DNA of 64,000 nucleotides from contig AP026538.1 of assembly GCA_026075535.2 (NCBI GenBank), positions 8,184,001 through 8,248,000 on the forward strand, in the 5' to 3' direction. The notes beneath the pieces were generated by a model that had not been told where the DNA came from, made no database searches, and was given only the letters and a program-made list of their open reading frames with translations. Positions 46,208 to 60,394 of this stretch are shown piece by piece; the stretch's first letter is position 1; each line of letters starts with the position of its first letter. This stretch comes from Tricholoma matsutake (taxonomy: Eukaryota; Basidiomycota; Agaricomycetes; Agaricales; Tricholomataceae). A program made the position numbers and the translations under genes.

Positions 46208-47446
46208 TCAGGATGCAACGCACAGAATTCCACGCGATTTGGACATGGGAAGGAGGCTCTCTATCTTGTGAAAGGAACACGGCATTGTTACCGTGAGTTC
46301 ACGTAGTTTGGAGAATTGAGGAGTTGACAAAACGGTGTCCAGGCTTGACCAAAGTTCTGGTTGTCCCAGATCCATGAGACTCGATGGGAACTCATAATCA
46401 CTAAGCCCTATCTCGATCTTCTCGATGTCTGGGGAGCGAACTTGCGAGAGCAAATGAAATGCACTTGAGATCACGTCTATCTGGGAATAAAGGGCTATGC
46501 TGTGCAGTCCAACGTTTTGAGAGATGTCGATATGGTCAGGTGGACCAGTGGATTGTTGGAAATTCGATTCGAAGGAAAGGTGTCGCAAGGTCTTTCCGAG
46601 GGTTTGGACGTATAACTTGACTGCTTCCGTGACAGATGTATCTCGAAGAGAAAGGCTCGTAACAGATGTAGGCTGTGGCTGGCGAAGGAGCCAGAGAAAG
46701 AAAGTTGAACCTCCTTGGAAGCAAGATATGTTGCGCACACGGCTAGGGAGAGACGGTGTGTCTATTGGGACGTATGATTTGCGGCCAAGGAACCAATCAC
46801 CATGCATCTCGAGGTTCTCCAAGAGCGGAAAAGCGCAAACAACCTGGACACCCTCTGAGAATGTGTCACATTCCAGGCAGAGGCTCAACCGCGTTACCTC
46901 CTGAAATGCATCACGAAAGACAGACAAGTCTTCCTTATACAATGGATATCCTTCAGATTCGAAGAACAGATAATCACGGTGGATAGCGTTCTGTATGTTT
47001 AGGTAGAGAGACGTAGGATGGAGATATAAGGAGAGCACAGGAAGTATTTCCTTCATCCAGGTTGGATGGGACAGTTCGCGGAATATTGTGACTTGCTGGA
47101 CATACGAGCCTATTAATGAACCAGATTTGGACTTGAGAAGCGCGACAAATGACGACACATTGGAATGATGCAAATGGATGCGGTAGAACAGGTGATACCT
47201 GCTCAACGGAAGCCATGTTCTGCATACAAGACTGCATGATCGAAGGGTCATATCATGATGCTTGAGGTGGCGAATAATTTCACTGATGAGTTCTATAGGG
47301 ATGTCGTTCATCAGCGAATTAGATTCGCGTTTTGATTTCAGGAGATGATCTGATGATGAATGAGGTATAGGAACGCCGAACGCTGAACATGAAAAGAAGG
47401 TTAAGGTGGCAACGAGAAGGAAATCAAGAGGATTGATATTGAGCAT
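46208..47446 (-). CDS. F-box protein
   Basis: This is a single exon of 412 residues from 47446, or 366 if the inner ATG at 47308 (MNDIPIELIS) is used. The F-box is ELISEIIRHLKHHDMTLRSC and SLVCRTWLPLSRYHLFYRI. Leucine-rich irregular repeats follow (PLLENLEMHGDWFLG, VTSLSLRDTSVTEAVKLYV, LRHLSFESN). It ends in SKSRGILCVAS. F-box proteins bring targets to SCF ubiquitin ligases through Skp1. The N-terminal 46 residues look like a signal peptide (DFLLVATLTFFSCSAFG), odd for an F-box protein, so the inner start is more likely. Large F-box families of this form are usual in mushrooms. Confidence 0.85.
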   Translation of the reverse strand: MLNINPLDFLLVATLTFFSCSAFGVPIPHSSSDHLLKSKRESNSLMNDIPIELISEIIRHLKHHDMTLRSCSLVCRTWLPLSRYHLFYRIHLHHSNVSSFVALLKSKSGSLIGSYVQQVTIFRELSHPTWMKEILPVLSLYLHPTSLYLNIQNAIHRDYLFFESEGYPLYKEDLSVFRDAFQEVTRLSLCLECDTFSEGVQVVCAFPLLENLEMHGDWFLGRKSYVPIDTPSLPSRVRNISCFQGGSTFFLWLLRQPQPTSVTSLSLRDTSVTEAVKLYVQTLGKTLRHLSFESNFQQSTGPPDHIDISQNVGLHSIALYSQIDVISSAFHLLSQVRSPDIEKIEIGLSDYEFPSSLMDLGQPELWSSLDTVLSTPQFSKLRELTVTMPCSFHKIESLLPMSKSRGILCVAS

Positions 47447-47535
47447 TGAGAAAGAACGAGCACGTTGAACAAGAAAGCAGCTGTGGGAATGATCGATCAG
47501 TTGCCATCAACTAAAGGGGCTGCCCATGCGCCCAT

Positions 47536-47696
47536 GCTATAAAAGTTGACCATTCCTCTACGTCGTGTCCAACTTGAACAGCCTATGTACATGTCGCAAA
47601 TTGGCAAAGAATGTATAGACATTGCTTGAATAACTATAAAAGTTGACCATTCCTCTACATAGGACGTCGTGTCCAACTTGAACAGCCTATGTATCA
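47536..47696. repeat. Direct repeat upstream of the F-box gene
   Basis: Two copies of about 50 bp start CTATAAAAGTTGACCATTCC at about 47537 and 47635. They share GTCGTGTCCAACTTGAACAG and CCTATGTA; the second has an extra ATAGGAC, giving a spacing of about 98 bp. They lie 90-250 bp before the F-box start, so they may be regulatory or a small tandem duplication. The rest of 47447-47852 holds no gene. Confidence 0.75.
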
Positions 47697-47852
47697 CAAA
47701 TATTATGCCTATATCCTACCTACGCAGAGCCCAGATGTAATCAATATACAGCATAGCAGATAGTCCCTGTAACGAAAGCACCGAGTCGGGTATCACGACT
47801 ATCCAAATCAGGCCTAGACTTTCGTTTGCTAACCTGGTCCATCGCACTCATC

Positions 47853-50221
47853 TTACGCAGTCCCATGCCTCTTCAGGGCACTGGGCCTCTCCGTAATCCT
47901 CCTCCCTCTCGCAAGCTTCTCTGCAATCCGTTCGACAACATCGCCCTCCTCACCCTCTTCTTCTAGCGTCTTCTTAATAAGAAATTCCATCCCCGAATCT
48001 GTGCTCCCACGACGCATACTCGACCCTGTAAACGTCGGCGCAATGTCCGGGTCGAACTGGGGCAGCCTCTCGTTCTGCAGGTCGAGTCGACGTCTACATA
48101 GCGATGAGATGTCTGTCGTAGAGACAAGAGACAGTACCCGGTACGTACGCATCATCGAAGCTCTTGATCGTCTTCCCAATCTTCGCACCCTGCACTCCGA
48201 GCTCATTGGGCCTAACAGTCCCTAGCCCCATATTCGACGACGACCCAGCACCATTCGAGATCTCACCCACCGCCAGCTCCGTAGCATTCTCGCTCTCCTG
48301 CCTGCATCACCAAGCAAAATGACATCAGCATATTACAAACAACCTTCCAGCAAGAAATAATACAGACCGGAGTACCTGGAACATTCTCTGCACCTTGCCC
48401 ACGGCAAGGATCTTGTTTTTGATCTCTTGCCGCCGCCGTTGGATATCCTCAGACATCGGTGGAAGCTCAGTGCGTATCTCCACCTCCCCCGTGCTGTCGA
48501 TGTCAGCTTCTGTCAGCTCTTCCTCGCTGCACACGCTCAGGACAGCCAGTAGCATCTCAGTGACTGTAAATAAATGTGAAGCATAAGTTTGGATCTCCAG
48601 ACCAACCAATACAGTACACACTTTTGGCACCCACAAAGGGCAGGCTCCACGTGAAGGCATTGTTGAAATTAGGGAGCCAGTATGGGTGTGAAGAAGAGTT
48701 GTACTGCCTTATCGTAATGTTCTTGTTCGCATATTTGAGGACTGCACCACGATTGTGGTAGAAATCGAGGTAATTCGGCGCGGAGAATATTGTGATAACA
48801 GAGGGAAACTTTTTTGTGGGTGTTTTGCGGTGCATGGTGTATCTGTGTGTTCGCCCTGGTCAGCACTTGACTGCATATATAAATGAAAGATATCAATACC
48901 CCGCATCTTGAGCTTCGTGCCCACGGATTATGCCAAGCAACCCATTACGCTCGAGGAACTTGCATGATGCCTCGTATCTAAACATAGGTCGGATCAAGGG
49001 GAAGCGAGGAAGCACACCAACAATCTCACGTGAAATAAAAAGAGCAGCCTCGTGTGGTGTTAGGGAGGAATAGGGTGCCAGGAGGTAATCCTGGACTACG
49101 TGCCGAATGTTCGTTTTCATGGCCGTAGTTGTCTATCGGATCGCACCAGAGCAGATCGCAGAGCAGCCCATCGTTTCCCGGTTCAGTGAAACGGTTTATC
49201 TGGATGATCAATCCAGTTGGCATAGCAGAAGACAGAGTGACAGAAGACGTACCTTTTCCAGATCGCTGAGTTGCAGCAATAAAGGTGAGATACCGCCATG
49301 GACGCAGAAGAACCGGCCATCGACGAGGGCAGTGATAGGAAGGGCGCAAAAAGATTCTATGCATGCTTCGTACACGCGTGCAGAGTATTTATGTAGGCCT
49401 GAAACAAAACAAAAAAAAAGAGTTTGAGTGACGTTGGGAAAAAGGTTCAACCAGAGGAAAGTGAATGACATTCGCGTTTGAAAGTGAAGTATTCAGTAAG
49501 ATGTCGACATTCATGATTCCCTCGAAGTAAGAATATTTTATCTGGGTACCAAAGTTTCAGTGTATACAAGTAGAGCAGACACTGTCGTTGGGGTAAAAAT
49601 ATGCTAACAACAAGAGTTGGAGGGCGACAGTACCTCGATTCCGAAACATCCACGGTCCACATAGTCTCCTAGAAATAGATAGTTGTTTTCATTTATGCTC
49701 CCTCCAACATCGAATAGCTTCATTAAATCGTACTATACAAGATCCATCAGCAACACACCTTTTTGTACAAGGTATACTCACATATTGTCCATGTATATCT
49801 CCACATACTTGACACAACGTCAGAGTATGTCTTGACCCACACACCGATCACTCACTCGTCACAGGGCTGCTAACATCTACCAGGTTCGGTTCCGCTGTCA
49901 ACACCTCTGTCGTACGCTGCAATATAAATAGCGCCTGTTCCTCCGTCAACCGTCCCTCTCGAAAAAAGTGGTCTTTGAGGAAGGCCAGATTAGGCTTCGG
50001 CATGCGATGATCCTGCAGATAAAACTCTCCATCTGTCGGTTTATTCATCGCTGGCTCCGGCACCTTCAATCACACAAATCAGTTGGTAAACCAGTCAGAA
50101 ACATGGGCGCTTATTGCATTACACTTGGCATCGGCCTCTGACGGAGGTCTATTGGAAGAGCATACTGTTGCGGGATACCTGATCGAGTAAGAGGGAGTTG
50201 AGCACTGTTATAATCTGCCAT
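47853..50221 (-). CDS. Calcineurin catalytic subunit A (protein phosphatase 2B)
   Basis: Twelve exons give 582 residues: 50221-50123, 50063-49856, 49807-49782, 49732-49634, 49581-49470, 49398-49253, 49199-49030, 48977-48900, 48842-48622, 48563-48368, 48301-48149, 48093-47853. Metal sites are [35 protein letters not shown] and RGHEAQDAG. Then come the B-subunit helix ([19 protein letters not shown]), a calmodulin-binding helix ([20 protein letters not shown]), the autoinhibitory [18 protein letters not shown], and [11 protein letters not shown]. The enzyme dephosphorylates Crz1-type targets on Ca2+ signals. Oddities: about ten extra residues ([14 protein letters not shown]) after [11 protein letters not shown], and FNNAFTW for the usual FMDVFTW. 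The exon-5 donor GTCATT is non-consensus. Confidence 0.92.
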
Positions 50222-50754
50222 ATATTCGATTCTAAGCAGAGGGTTTGTCAACAGTTGCAACAGAAGATTTGAGAGAGAACGGACATCAAGCCGCCCGTCC
50301 AATTTGGATTCAACTACACCAGCCACGCGACACTGTATTTGGCATTGTTAGCATCCTATAGTAAGCGCTCGTCTGGACGCTCCTCGTTCGCAACGATAAT
50401 CCAAGGGATAATATATGTCGCTGAAAGGCCAAGGGACATAACACCGGGGTCCACACAGAGAATGCGTCTAATTCAACCTCGCGGCTGCCCTTTTGATTTG
50501 ACCTCAAGGCTGTGCGGTTAGGCTGTGTCCCACACCGCTTCTGACCTTTCTATCCTTTGCCGGAATCAGATATTCAGTCTCGTGCATTGATCGAGACGTT
50601 ATATTGGACGTAAGGGAATTCATTCTAAATTTCCAGGAGAAAGGAGAGGAGAGATGTTACCATGCTACCTAGTATAGTTGTCAAGTGATAAAGGTTTTAA
50701 ATAAGTAACCTGAAAATAGGACCCGTGGCGCCCGAATCCATTTTCCATCCGTGA
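50222..50754. other. Spacer between ARG5,6 and calcineurin A
   Basis: Both genes run leftward; this holds the 3' flank of ARG5,6 and the promoter of calcineurin A. No ORF with family features and no TATA box close to 50221. Confidence 0.4.
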
Positions 50755-53791
<3,037 letters not shown>

Positions 53792-54167
53792 TATAGTAGA
53801 AGGTGGTACTAGTATGAGTGTTAGGAAGTTTTTATTTTTATTTTCAAATTCATACAGCCTTACTAGTAGAACACCTCAACAGCTGTCTACGTACTCTGCA
53901 CGATTTTTGCTGTTGGATGAGGCTATGTGTTGTGCTTCCATACCCATCCGGCCGGCCAATTGCGATATTTACTCGCGAACTCGTGCTTGATCTACATCAA
54001 GTTGTCACCGGTTCAACGCATTCTACTACACTTTGCGCAGCACTGCCCTGGAAAACGCTGTATTACACAGGCTGTTCGTATACACCAGAGCTTACTTGGA
54101 TCATTCTGGTTCTGAAAGCAATAATCTGTCCAACAAACCAACCCTATGATAATACATAGCATTCCAT
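53792..54167. other. Promoter side of ARG5,6
   Basis: No gene. It contains the ARG5,6 upstream region and the 3' flank of the ABHD13-like gene. Pyrimidine/purine asymmetry is weak. Confidence 0.35.
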
Positions 54168-55671
54168 CTACTGCAAGTTGGTTTTCTCCCGCGTCAAAGG
54201 CGTATCAAGACTAGCGATGAACTCGGCCACAGCAGGCCAATACCCTGTCTGTACACACGTATCATCTGTTTTTTGACGCGGTCGTCAGGGACAGAAAAAG
54301 CTGACGAAAACAAAAAAAAACTTACTATGACCACCATTCTCAAACTCCATATACTTGGCCCTCTCCAATCCTACCTTGTACTCACTCCCACCCGACGTCT
54401 TCTTCTCTCCACGTTTCGCCACCGCTTCCCACAGAGTTCGCATGTGGTCCTTCGGCACTAGATCATCCTTCAAACCACTCAGCATTAGGATCGGTGTCGT
54501 TGCAGGAATAAGTGGGATTTTCGACACAGAGTCCCATTTTTGATGGCAGAGGAAAGAGAAGGGTCCTAGAAGGGGAAGGGCATGCGGGATAACATCAGGG
54601 AGGGAGGTGAACGTATTTTCTAGAATGAGGGCGTTGATCTGTAGTCGACAGATTGTTAGTGTGGGAGAGCGCGATATGACAATGGAGAGTGACTTTAGTG
54701 GGATTCCGACTGGCAAGATCGATTGAGACTGCACCCCCTATTGATTGACCATACAAAATCTGAGGAGATGGGGGCGTCAGCAACATAGCACGTGAATAAA
54801 TGCTTTAGCATACAATTGTTGTCTGCTTGAAAATTGGATCCGACGACACATAATCCAGAGCAGCTTGAGCGTCTATTCGAAAACCTAAAATATGACTGTG
54901 GGTCACAAGTATGCGCATTACAACTAGAGTGTAGGTGCACCTTTCTCAGAGGGTGAACCTTCAGAGAGACCGTATCTATAAATGGGGTCAGTAGGTAGCT
55001 TGAAAGATATAAACAGACACGTACCCTCTATAACTCATCATGAGCACGTTACACCGCATTTTCATGAAGAAAATCTTTGCTATAGGAATTCGATGTCCAT
55101 GATTGCCCCCGTTCCCGTGAAACATGACTACAGTCGGCCGACTTGAAATGAACTGAAGACACGGTAAACCTCCAACGCAACAATGCAAGTATTGACTGAC
55201 CTCGTCATCCGTGGCCGCATCATCACGTACAGGCGTTGCCTCCGGTGGGGAGAGAGATCTCGACTGAGGAAGCAAATAACATCGCAGACGAATTCCATCC
55301 GACGTTTTCAGTTCAAGGTCCTGATATGGGATTCCAAAGTCCGTCGGCTTAGGGACCTCTATATTCCAAAAAGCAATAGGGTTATTAAGCAGTTTCGTCG
55401 AAGTGAATGAGACCCCAACCTGTTCTGGAGCCCGGTGGAAATGCAGAAGGGTAGATGAGGTAGTTTTGGCCGTACCAAAGTAAACTAGCGCCTATGTAAA
55501 CGATAGCATAAGTGATTACTCAAAGCTAGATACAAGACGCACCGACAGTACCCAAAGTCACGGCAGTCGCAAGAGTTCCCTGTAGTGCTAAATTGAATAC
55601 AATGAGAATGAATGGCTCAGTAGTAGAACAACCTTTGCAAATGTTTCGAGGGAAGGAAAGAGATTTGACAT
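54168..55671 (-). CDS. ABHD13/Bem46-type alpha/beta hydrolase
   Basis: Ten exons give 338 residues: 55671-55633, 55579-55543, 55491-55420, 55358-55201, 55152-55025, 54975-54941, 54884-54814, 54759-54694, 54638-54326, 54265-54168. An N-terminal membrane anchor (LATAVTLGTVGASLLWYGQN) leads to YLIYPSAFPPGSR. The hydrolase has MFHGNGGNHGHR (oxyanion region), MMSYRGYGLSEGSPSEKG, nucleophile ILYGQSIGGAVSIDLA, ENTFTSLPD, the acid in LKDDLVP and the His in GGHNDTC. Bem46/ABHD13 proteins are membrane-associated in the ER/plasma membrane; Bem46 has been tied to polarity and hyphal growth in fungi. The substrate is unknown. All joins are in phase. Confidence 0.9.
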
Positions 55672-56447
55672 TTCGTAACGACGGCAATTCCTAGCAACAG
55701 TCAGAAAATCTAACGTATTTGTGCATGTTTGTTCCTCAGGCTCGTGTTATATTATCCATGACATGAGTCGAAGACACGCTCCCATTTTGATTGCAATTGC
55801 CAATATCGAGACTATATTAATTAGCGTCGGCGAAAAAAGATCACTGACTCGTTCTACTTAACAGCCCAAGGAGGTTTTTTTTACATAAATCCCTTTTCAT
55901 TGGTAGTTTGCCACGACTCCAGTTCCACAAGCAGGCTGAAGCAGCGCCCGCGTCTCTGTTATCCAACTGGAGAACATCAATTATTTAATTGCATGCGCTC
56001 ATTCGCAATTCTTATTATGGTTAGTCCCATCTATTTTCATTTACGATCAAACTTTAACAGCTGGTTTTACTGCTGCCTCCTCTAAGACGAACGCTAATTA
56101 TGAGCTCCCATCACACGCACAAGAGTAAATATATGAACCTCGGCTGAGGTTTATTCCTACTTGGGAAGCTGAATTCGCCGTCAAATAACAAATCAGATCA
56201 TCTCGTAAAGGAGCAACAAGAAAGCTCCACTTGGTGCCACTTGGTCCCTCCCACGATTGGTAAAACCTGGGACAGAAAAAAAAATTTATCGATCATACAA
56301 TATATTCGGCAACACCCTAGCGCCCTACTTATAAGATGCTCTCGGTTCAAGAAGTTTGTTCCCATTGACTTCCGTCATCTCTTCTCTCAGAACTTGCATC
56401 TCAGAAAACCCACAGTCCTTCCCCTCACATTCGTTTGAAACAAAAAA
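55672..56447. other. Divergent intergenic region
   Basis: This lies between the start sites of the ABHD13-like gene (-) and the secreted-protein gene (+), so it probably holds both promoters. A TATA-like TATTCGGC/TTATAAGATGC zone lies at about 56300-56338 and a TC-rich run TCATCTCTTCTCTC at about 56377 before the + strand start. Confidence 0.4.
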
Positions 56448-57369
56448 ATGCCTTCAATCCGTACCATGTTCCTCTTGGCTACTGCCACCCTCGCATCCTT
56501 TGTATCAGCTGCTCCCGTTGGTGCAATCCCGGGTACGGACCTTCTCAACAATCTGCCTGTACCCGGTACGAGTAACCTCCTCGGAAACCTGCCTGTACCC
56601 GGCACGAGCAACCTCGCCGGAAACCTGCCTGTACGAGCAAACATTGAGTTTCCTCGCGCCTCTGTTGATGTTGGGGCCGAGGTTGAGACGCGTGGTGCCT
56701 CTACACCTGAATCTCTCCCCGCCATTCTTGAGGCCCTCGAGAAGGCTCTCCACGAAATTCTCGATGAACTGAGTAGGTTTTTTGACATATTTTCTTCGCG
56801 TAAGATTATCAAGCTGATTCTGCCATGCAGATACCGTCATTGGAGTTCAGACCGAAGTTGATGTCAAGATTATTCTACCCATCATCGCCAAACTCCGTGT
56901 TACTTTGGAAGGAGTTCTGGCCGGTGTTGAGGCATTGGTTGGTCTGGCGCTTGATGAAGTCCTTTCCCTTGCTGGCAAAGTTCTAACTATCGCCGATATT
57001 GCTGGCCTCCTCTGCACCATCCTTGGTGTACGTTCTTATATTTATTTTTCAGGATCGTCATTGTGTACTTAACTCTTATTATCTAGCTCCTAACCACCAT
57101 TCTTCAGCTCATTGTTAAGATTGTCGGTGCCGTTGGTTGCGATGTAGTCGACCCTCTTGTCCAAGCAATTGGGTAAGTGCATCTTTGAGGTCATCGACTT
57201 GGTCTCAATAACTTGCAATTCTAGTGCCCTCGTCGCTCAAATTCTGTCGGTCATTGTAAAACTTCTTCCTGGTCTGTTGGGCACCCTTGTTCCTCTCCTC
57301 GGCAATATCGTTCAAGCCCTCCTTGAGCTTACCCTCGGCAGCATCCTTGCTGTTCTTGGGATTCATTAA
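56448..57369 (+). CDS. Secreted hydrophobic protein with an NLPVPGTSN repeat
   Basis: Exons 56448-56772, 56831-57027, 57087-57172 and 57225-57369 give 250 residues. A signal peptide MPSIRTMFLLATATLASFVS ends near AAPVG. Next come three copies of a 12-residue repeat (LPVPGTSNLLGN, LPVPGTSNLAGN, then LPVRAN), visible as a 36-bp DNA repeat at 56549-56640. After that is a long chain of amphipathic and hydrophobic helices rich in Ile/Leu/Val/Gly (LLTTILQLIVKIVGAVG, LLPGLLGTLVPLLGNIVQAL). Only two Cys are evident, so it is not a hydrophobin. Function unknown; it may be cell-wall or membrane associated. Confidence 0.85.
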
Positions 57370-58030
57370 GAGCCATTATAGTTAGGGCACTGTCTTATCC
57401 ATTACATTGCATCATTTCGTCAACGTATAATATACCAGTGGTTACGACTCGGATACCATATAAAGCTGGGATCATTCTTCAGGGTACTGTAAGAGTAATT
57501 TTGCAATTTCATTTATCGATGTCATGAAACGTACGGTTGGTATTTGAATACGCCTCTTACATGTATTTATGTAATGATTCGTCATGCAGCGTTCCATTCT
57601 GTTCATTTTTTGTTTTCGTATAAGTGTCGCAAAGTTACAGAGTTTGGGTTTTCGTGTTCATAAAGTAGACAGGCATTTTTTTTTGATGTTCTGATGGAAA
57701 TTCTTTGGTACTACGTACATGCTTTTCGAAGTTCCATTTTCTGATTCCTCATGATGACGATGAAACTAGCTAGTTATGGAATACGCTGTACCTACGCGCA
57801 CACGATTGTTCTTGGACACCCGCTTCTATACATTCTTCCGGTGTCTTTGAGATTCTGTATAATTTACCAACGAATAGTTACCTCATCTGCGCCTGGCGCC
57901 GGCGAGCTTCTCATGATGGAGTGTTACCGCCCGTCGGACTTGTTTAGCAAACAAGGGCGAGGATAAGAAGGCTCATCTCACAAGGAAGGAAGAAGGACTG
58001 TTTCTTCAGAGCCTACAACTCAGAGTAATC
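57370..58030. other. Intergenic, no gene seen
   Basis: 3' flank of the secreted-protein gene. A 71-residue frame at 57751-57966 lacks family features. Confidence 0.35.
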
Positions 58031-59052
58031 ATGCATATGCACATCCAGATTTTCAGCGACCTCCACCTCGAGAATGAAAGGCAGGTGGCCCTAGACGTAA
58101 ATTACGACATTCCCACTCGTGCGGAACACCTTATCTTATTAGAGCACTTCAGCAATCCCATCCAAAGTGGAACCGAACGATCGAAAAACGCCAAGCATTA
58201 TTTTGGAGCTTGCAACTCCACAAAGGATTTGGCAACACACGTGACCACGCCGCGTAGGTCGTCTTCGCGTTTTTAAGGAATTTCTCAGCTATCATATATA
58301 TACCATAAGTCATACTAGCTAGTTTTATGCTGTTTTTGTACGTGGTTTGGGGGTTGTATTGACTTTATCGACAAGTTGATAATACCTGAGCTCAGCAACT
58401 TACTCAATTCGGTTGCACTACTTTGACCGAAACTCGCTCAGGAACGAGCGAAAAACAAGGTTTGACCGGTTTGCTGAAGTGCTCTATTGGGGAGCATTGG
58501 CGTCGACGATAGATTCTTTGAGTGGCTCAAGACTCAGCCGAAGTTGTTCAGGGTCGTGTATTTCCAACTATGTATCTTTTTAATGACAGGATCGATTGAT
58601 CATGAATGTGTTCCTGAGCTGTACCGATCATCACTGGTTGGTCGCTTGTTGTATTCGGTAGCGTAATATGCCCAACAGACAGAATCCACGTAGGGTTTTC
58701 GCAGAAGAGGTTAATGCAGACCTCTACTTGCGGCAACTTCAAGGTCAAAATGTATCTCCCACAACAACGATCTCCTGGGCTGCATCCTGTGGTCTGTCCT
58801 CAACCCGTGGATCTTGAAATTATATCGTGTTCGTTGTCAAACTTGAGCAAGATCGCTGCGTTCAACCAAGAAGAGACATACATCGCCCTGCATCAATCCA
58901 CCATCGCTTCCATTGCGCGCGACGAGCCAGGTAGTGAAGTAGGGCAGACTCACTCCGCGTTTTCGATGGAGTTGAGCAGAAAGATTTGCTGGATTACTTA
59001 TACAGGAGTGGCGTTGGAGCCGTATAGTATCCAGCGGACAAGTTATACTTAA
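58031..59052 (+). pseudogene. Calcineurin-like metallophosphoesterase pseudogene
   Basis: Pieces of one protein are scattered in order: MHIQIFSDLHLENERQ (metal motif DxH) with IPTRAEHLILL at 58037-58143, where the usual GDIG metal site is missing (LLEHFSN instead); DRFFEWLKTQPKLFRVVYF at about 58510-58565, the part that should precede GNHE; and EETYIALHQSTIASIARDEP plus THSAFSMELSRKICW at about 58870-58990. GNHE and GH(T)H sites are absent. In intact fungal members this is a family of small cytosolic phosphoesterases of mostly unknown substrate. Loss of metal ligands argues it is dead. Confidence 0.6.
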
Positions 59053-59190
59053 AACGGTGCCGAACGGATGAGTCAGCAAGGTTTCCGATCTCCGACTTGA
59101 CGAAATAGATAACTTGTCTCTTGCGTTTATCTCTACAGCTTGCATACCCAGAGTCTCTATTCTTTTGAATCGCCACTCATTGTGCTATAC

Positions 59191-59932
59191 ATGTCGCTAC
59201 CAAAGGTAAGCTGATTGTACAAGCGATTGGACGATTTCAATAGCATTTCTTTCGCGACATCATAGCGGATTATCAAGGTGTGACCATCACTTATCGCGGA
59301 AGCGACGACGGACTAAATCCTCTCCTGGGCTCTCGTAGGAAACAGAACGACTCGTTGCAGACCCTGCTCCTGGAATAGCAGCTTCCCCACATGATGATAA
59401 CCTACGGTATTTTGATGTGACCATCGAAGGGCCGGATGGCAGTCCTTTTGAACGTGAGTTCTCACTTAGCTTTAAACCGACCCTATGAGCACGTTTCGAG
59501 GCTCTCTTTCAGGTGGAATATTCAAGCTCGAACTATTTTTACCTGAGGAGTATCCCATGGCGCCACCGAAAGTGCGATTCTTAACAAAGATCTATCACCC
59601 CAATATCGGTCTGTCACAAATCTCTGCTGTTTCCGTCACGTTGGCTGAGTGGCCGTACTAGATAAACTGGGACGGATCTGTTTGGACATCTTGAAAGGTA
59701 CGTGCGTACCTTGAATTTTGAAATACACGGAGTTTAGGTGCATTCCTGGGAAGACAAATGGTCGCCTGCGCTTCAGATCCGAACAGTACTTCTTTCGGTA
59801 CAAGCACTTCTTAGTGCGCCGAACCCGGATGATCCTCTCGCCACGGATGTTGCGAAGCATTACAAAGAAGATGAGAAGGATGCCCAGAGAGTCAGCCGGG
59901 AGTGGACGCGAATGTACGCGAATCTTGATTAG
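59191..59932 (+). CDS. UBC13: Ubiquitin-conjugating enzyme E2 13 (UBC13/UBE2N)
   Basis: Six exons give 150 residues: 59191-59205, 59266-59277, 59339-59453, 59513-59608, 59662-59697, 59754-59932. It reads [20 protein letters not shown], the E2 core with [19 protein letters not shown] (HPN motif), active-site Cys in [20 protein letters not shown], and [19 protein letters not shown]. The MSLPKRI start and [13 protein letters not shown] are specific to UBC13. With an Mms2/Uev partner it builds Lys63-linked ubiquitin chains in post-replication repair. Two tiny first exons of 15 and 12 bases are supported by exact phase and splice ends. Length matches the family. Confidence 0.95.
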
Positions 59933-60394
59933 TTTGGCATAGACGGACTTTACGGGGGAAGGTTGTATCCTGAGGAATAATAAGAATTGCATGTTTCGTT
60001 TCCTGTAAAACTGTTCAGACTATACTCTTTACGACTCTCCTTCAAATTCCAATACATATTTATGTCAGAACTGAATCTCCAAGCAGAGGATCATGCTTTT
60101 GATGATCTCAAGTCTCGATCATGGCAGTGTCCGCGAGTAGTAAGGGTCTGTTTTTTTGAACCCCAGATTGAAAAGAGGGTTTCTTCGTGTTTTCGTTCTT
60201 TCCTCATGCTCTCACCCGCATTTTCTTGCTTCTGTCATTGTACTCCCACCTGTAGCACTACGATTCCTATTTTCTTTTGTAGAAAAGCGCTTCCCTCTCG
60301 TTCTGATCTTTTTAACTTTTCACGGTCCACTTTACATCGCGGCAACATTTGAAGCTAAAGTGGTAACGTTAAACTACGGGTCCCTTTGACTTTG
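59933..60394. other. Spacer between UBC13 and the next gene
   Basis: No gene; T/C-rich tracts (TTCTTTTGTAG, CTTCCCTCTCGTTC near 60285-60305) lie before the next start. Confidence 0.35.

Noticed and set aside
47308..47446. Signal peptide on the F-box protein
   Set aside because: F-box proteins work in cytosol or nucleus; an in-frame ATG at 47308 directly before the F-box is a better start.
49030..49199. A hidden intron removing the calcineurin loop insertion
   Set aside because: A GTAGTC donor and CGAG end exist, but splicing them breaks the frame and removes conserved NTTRGCSF.
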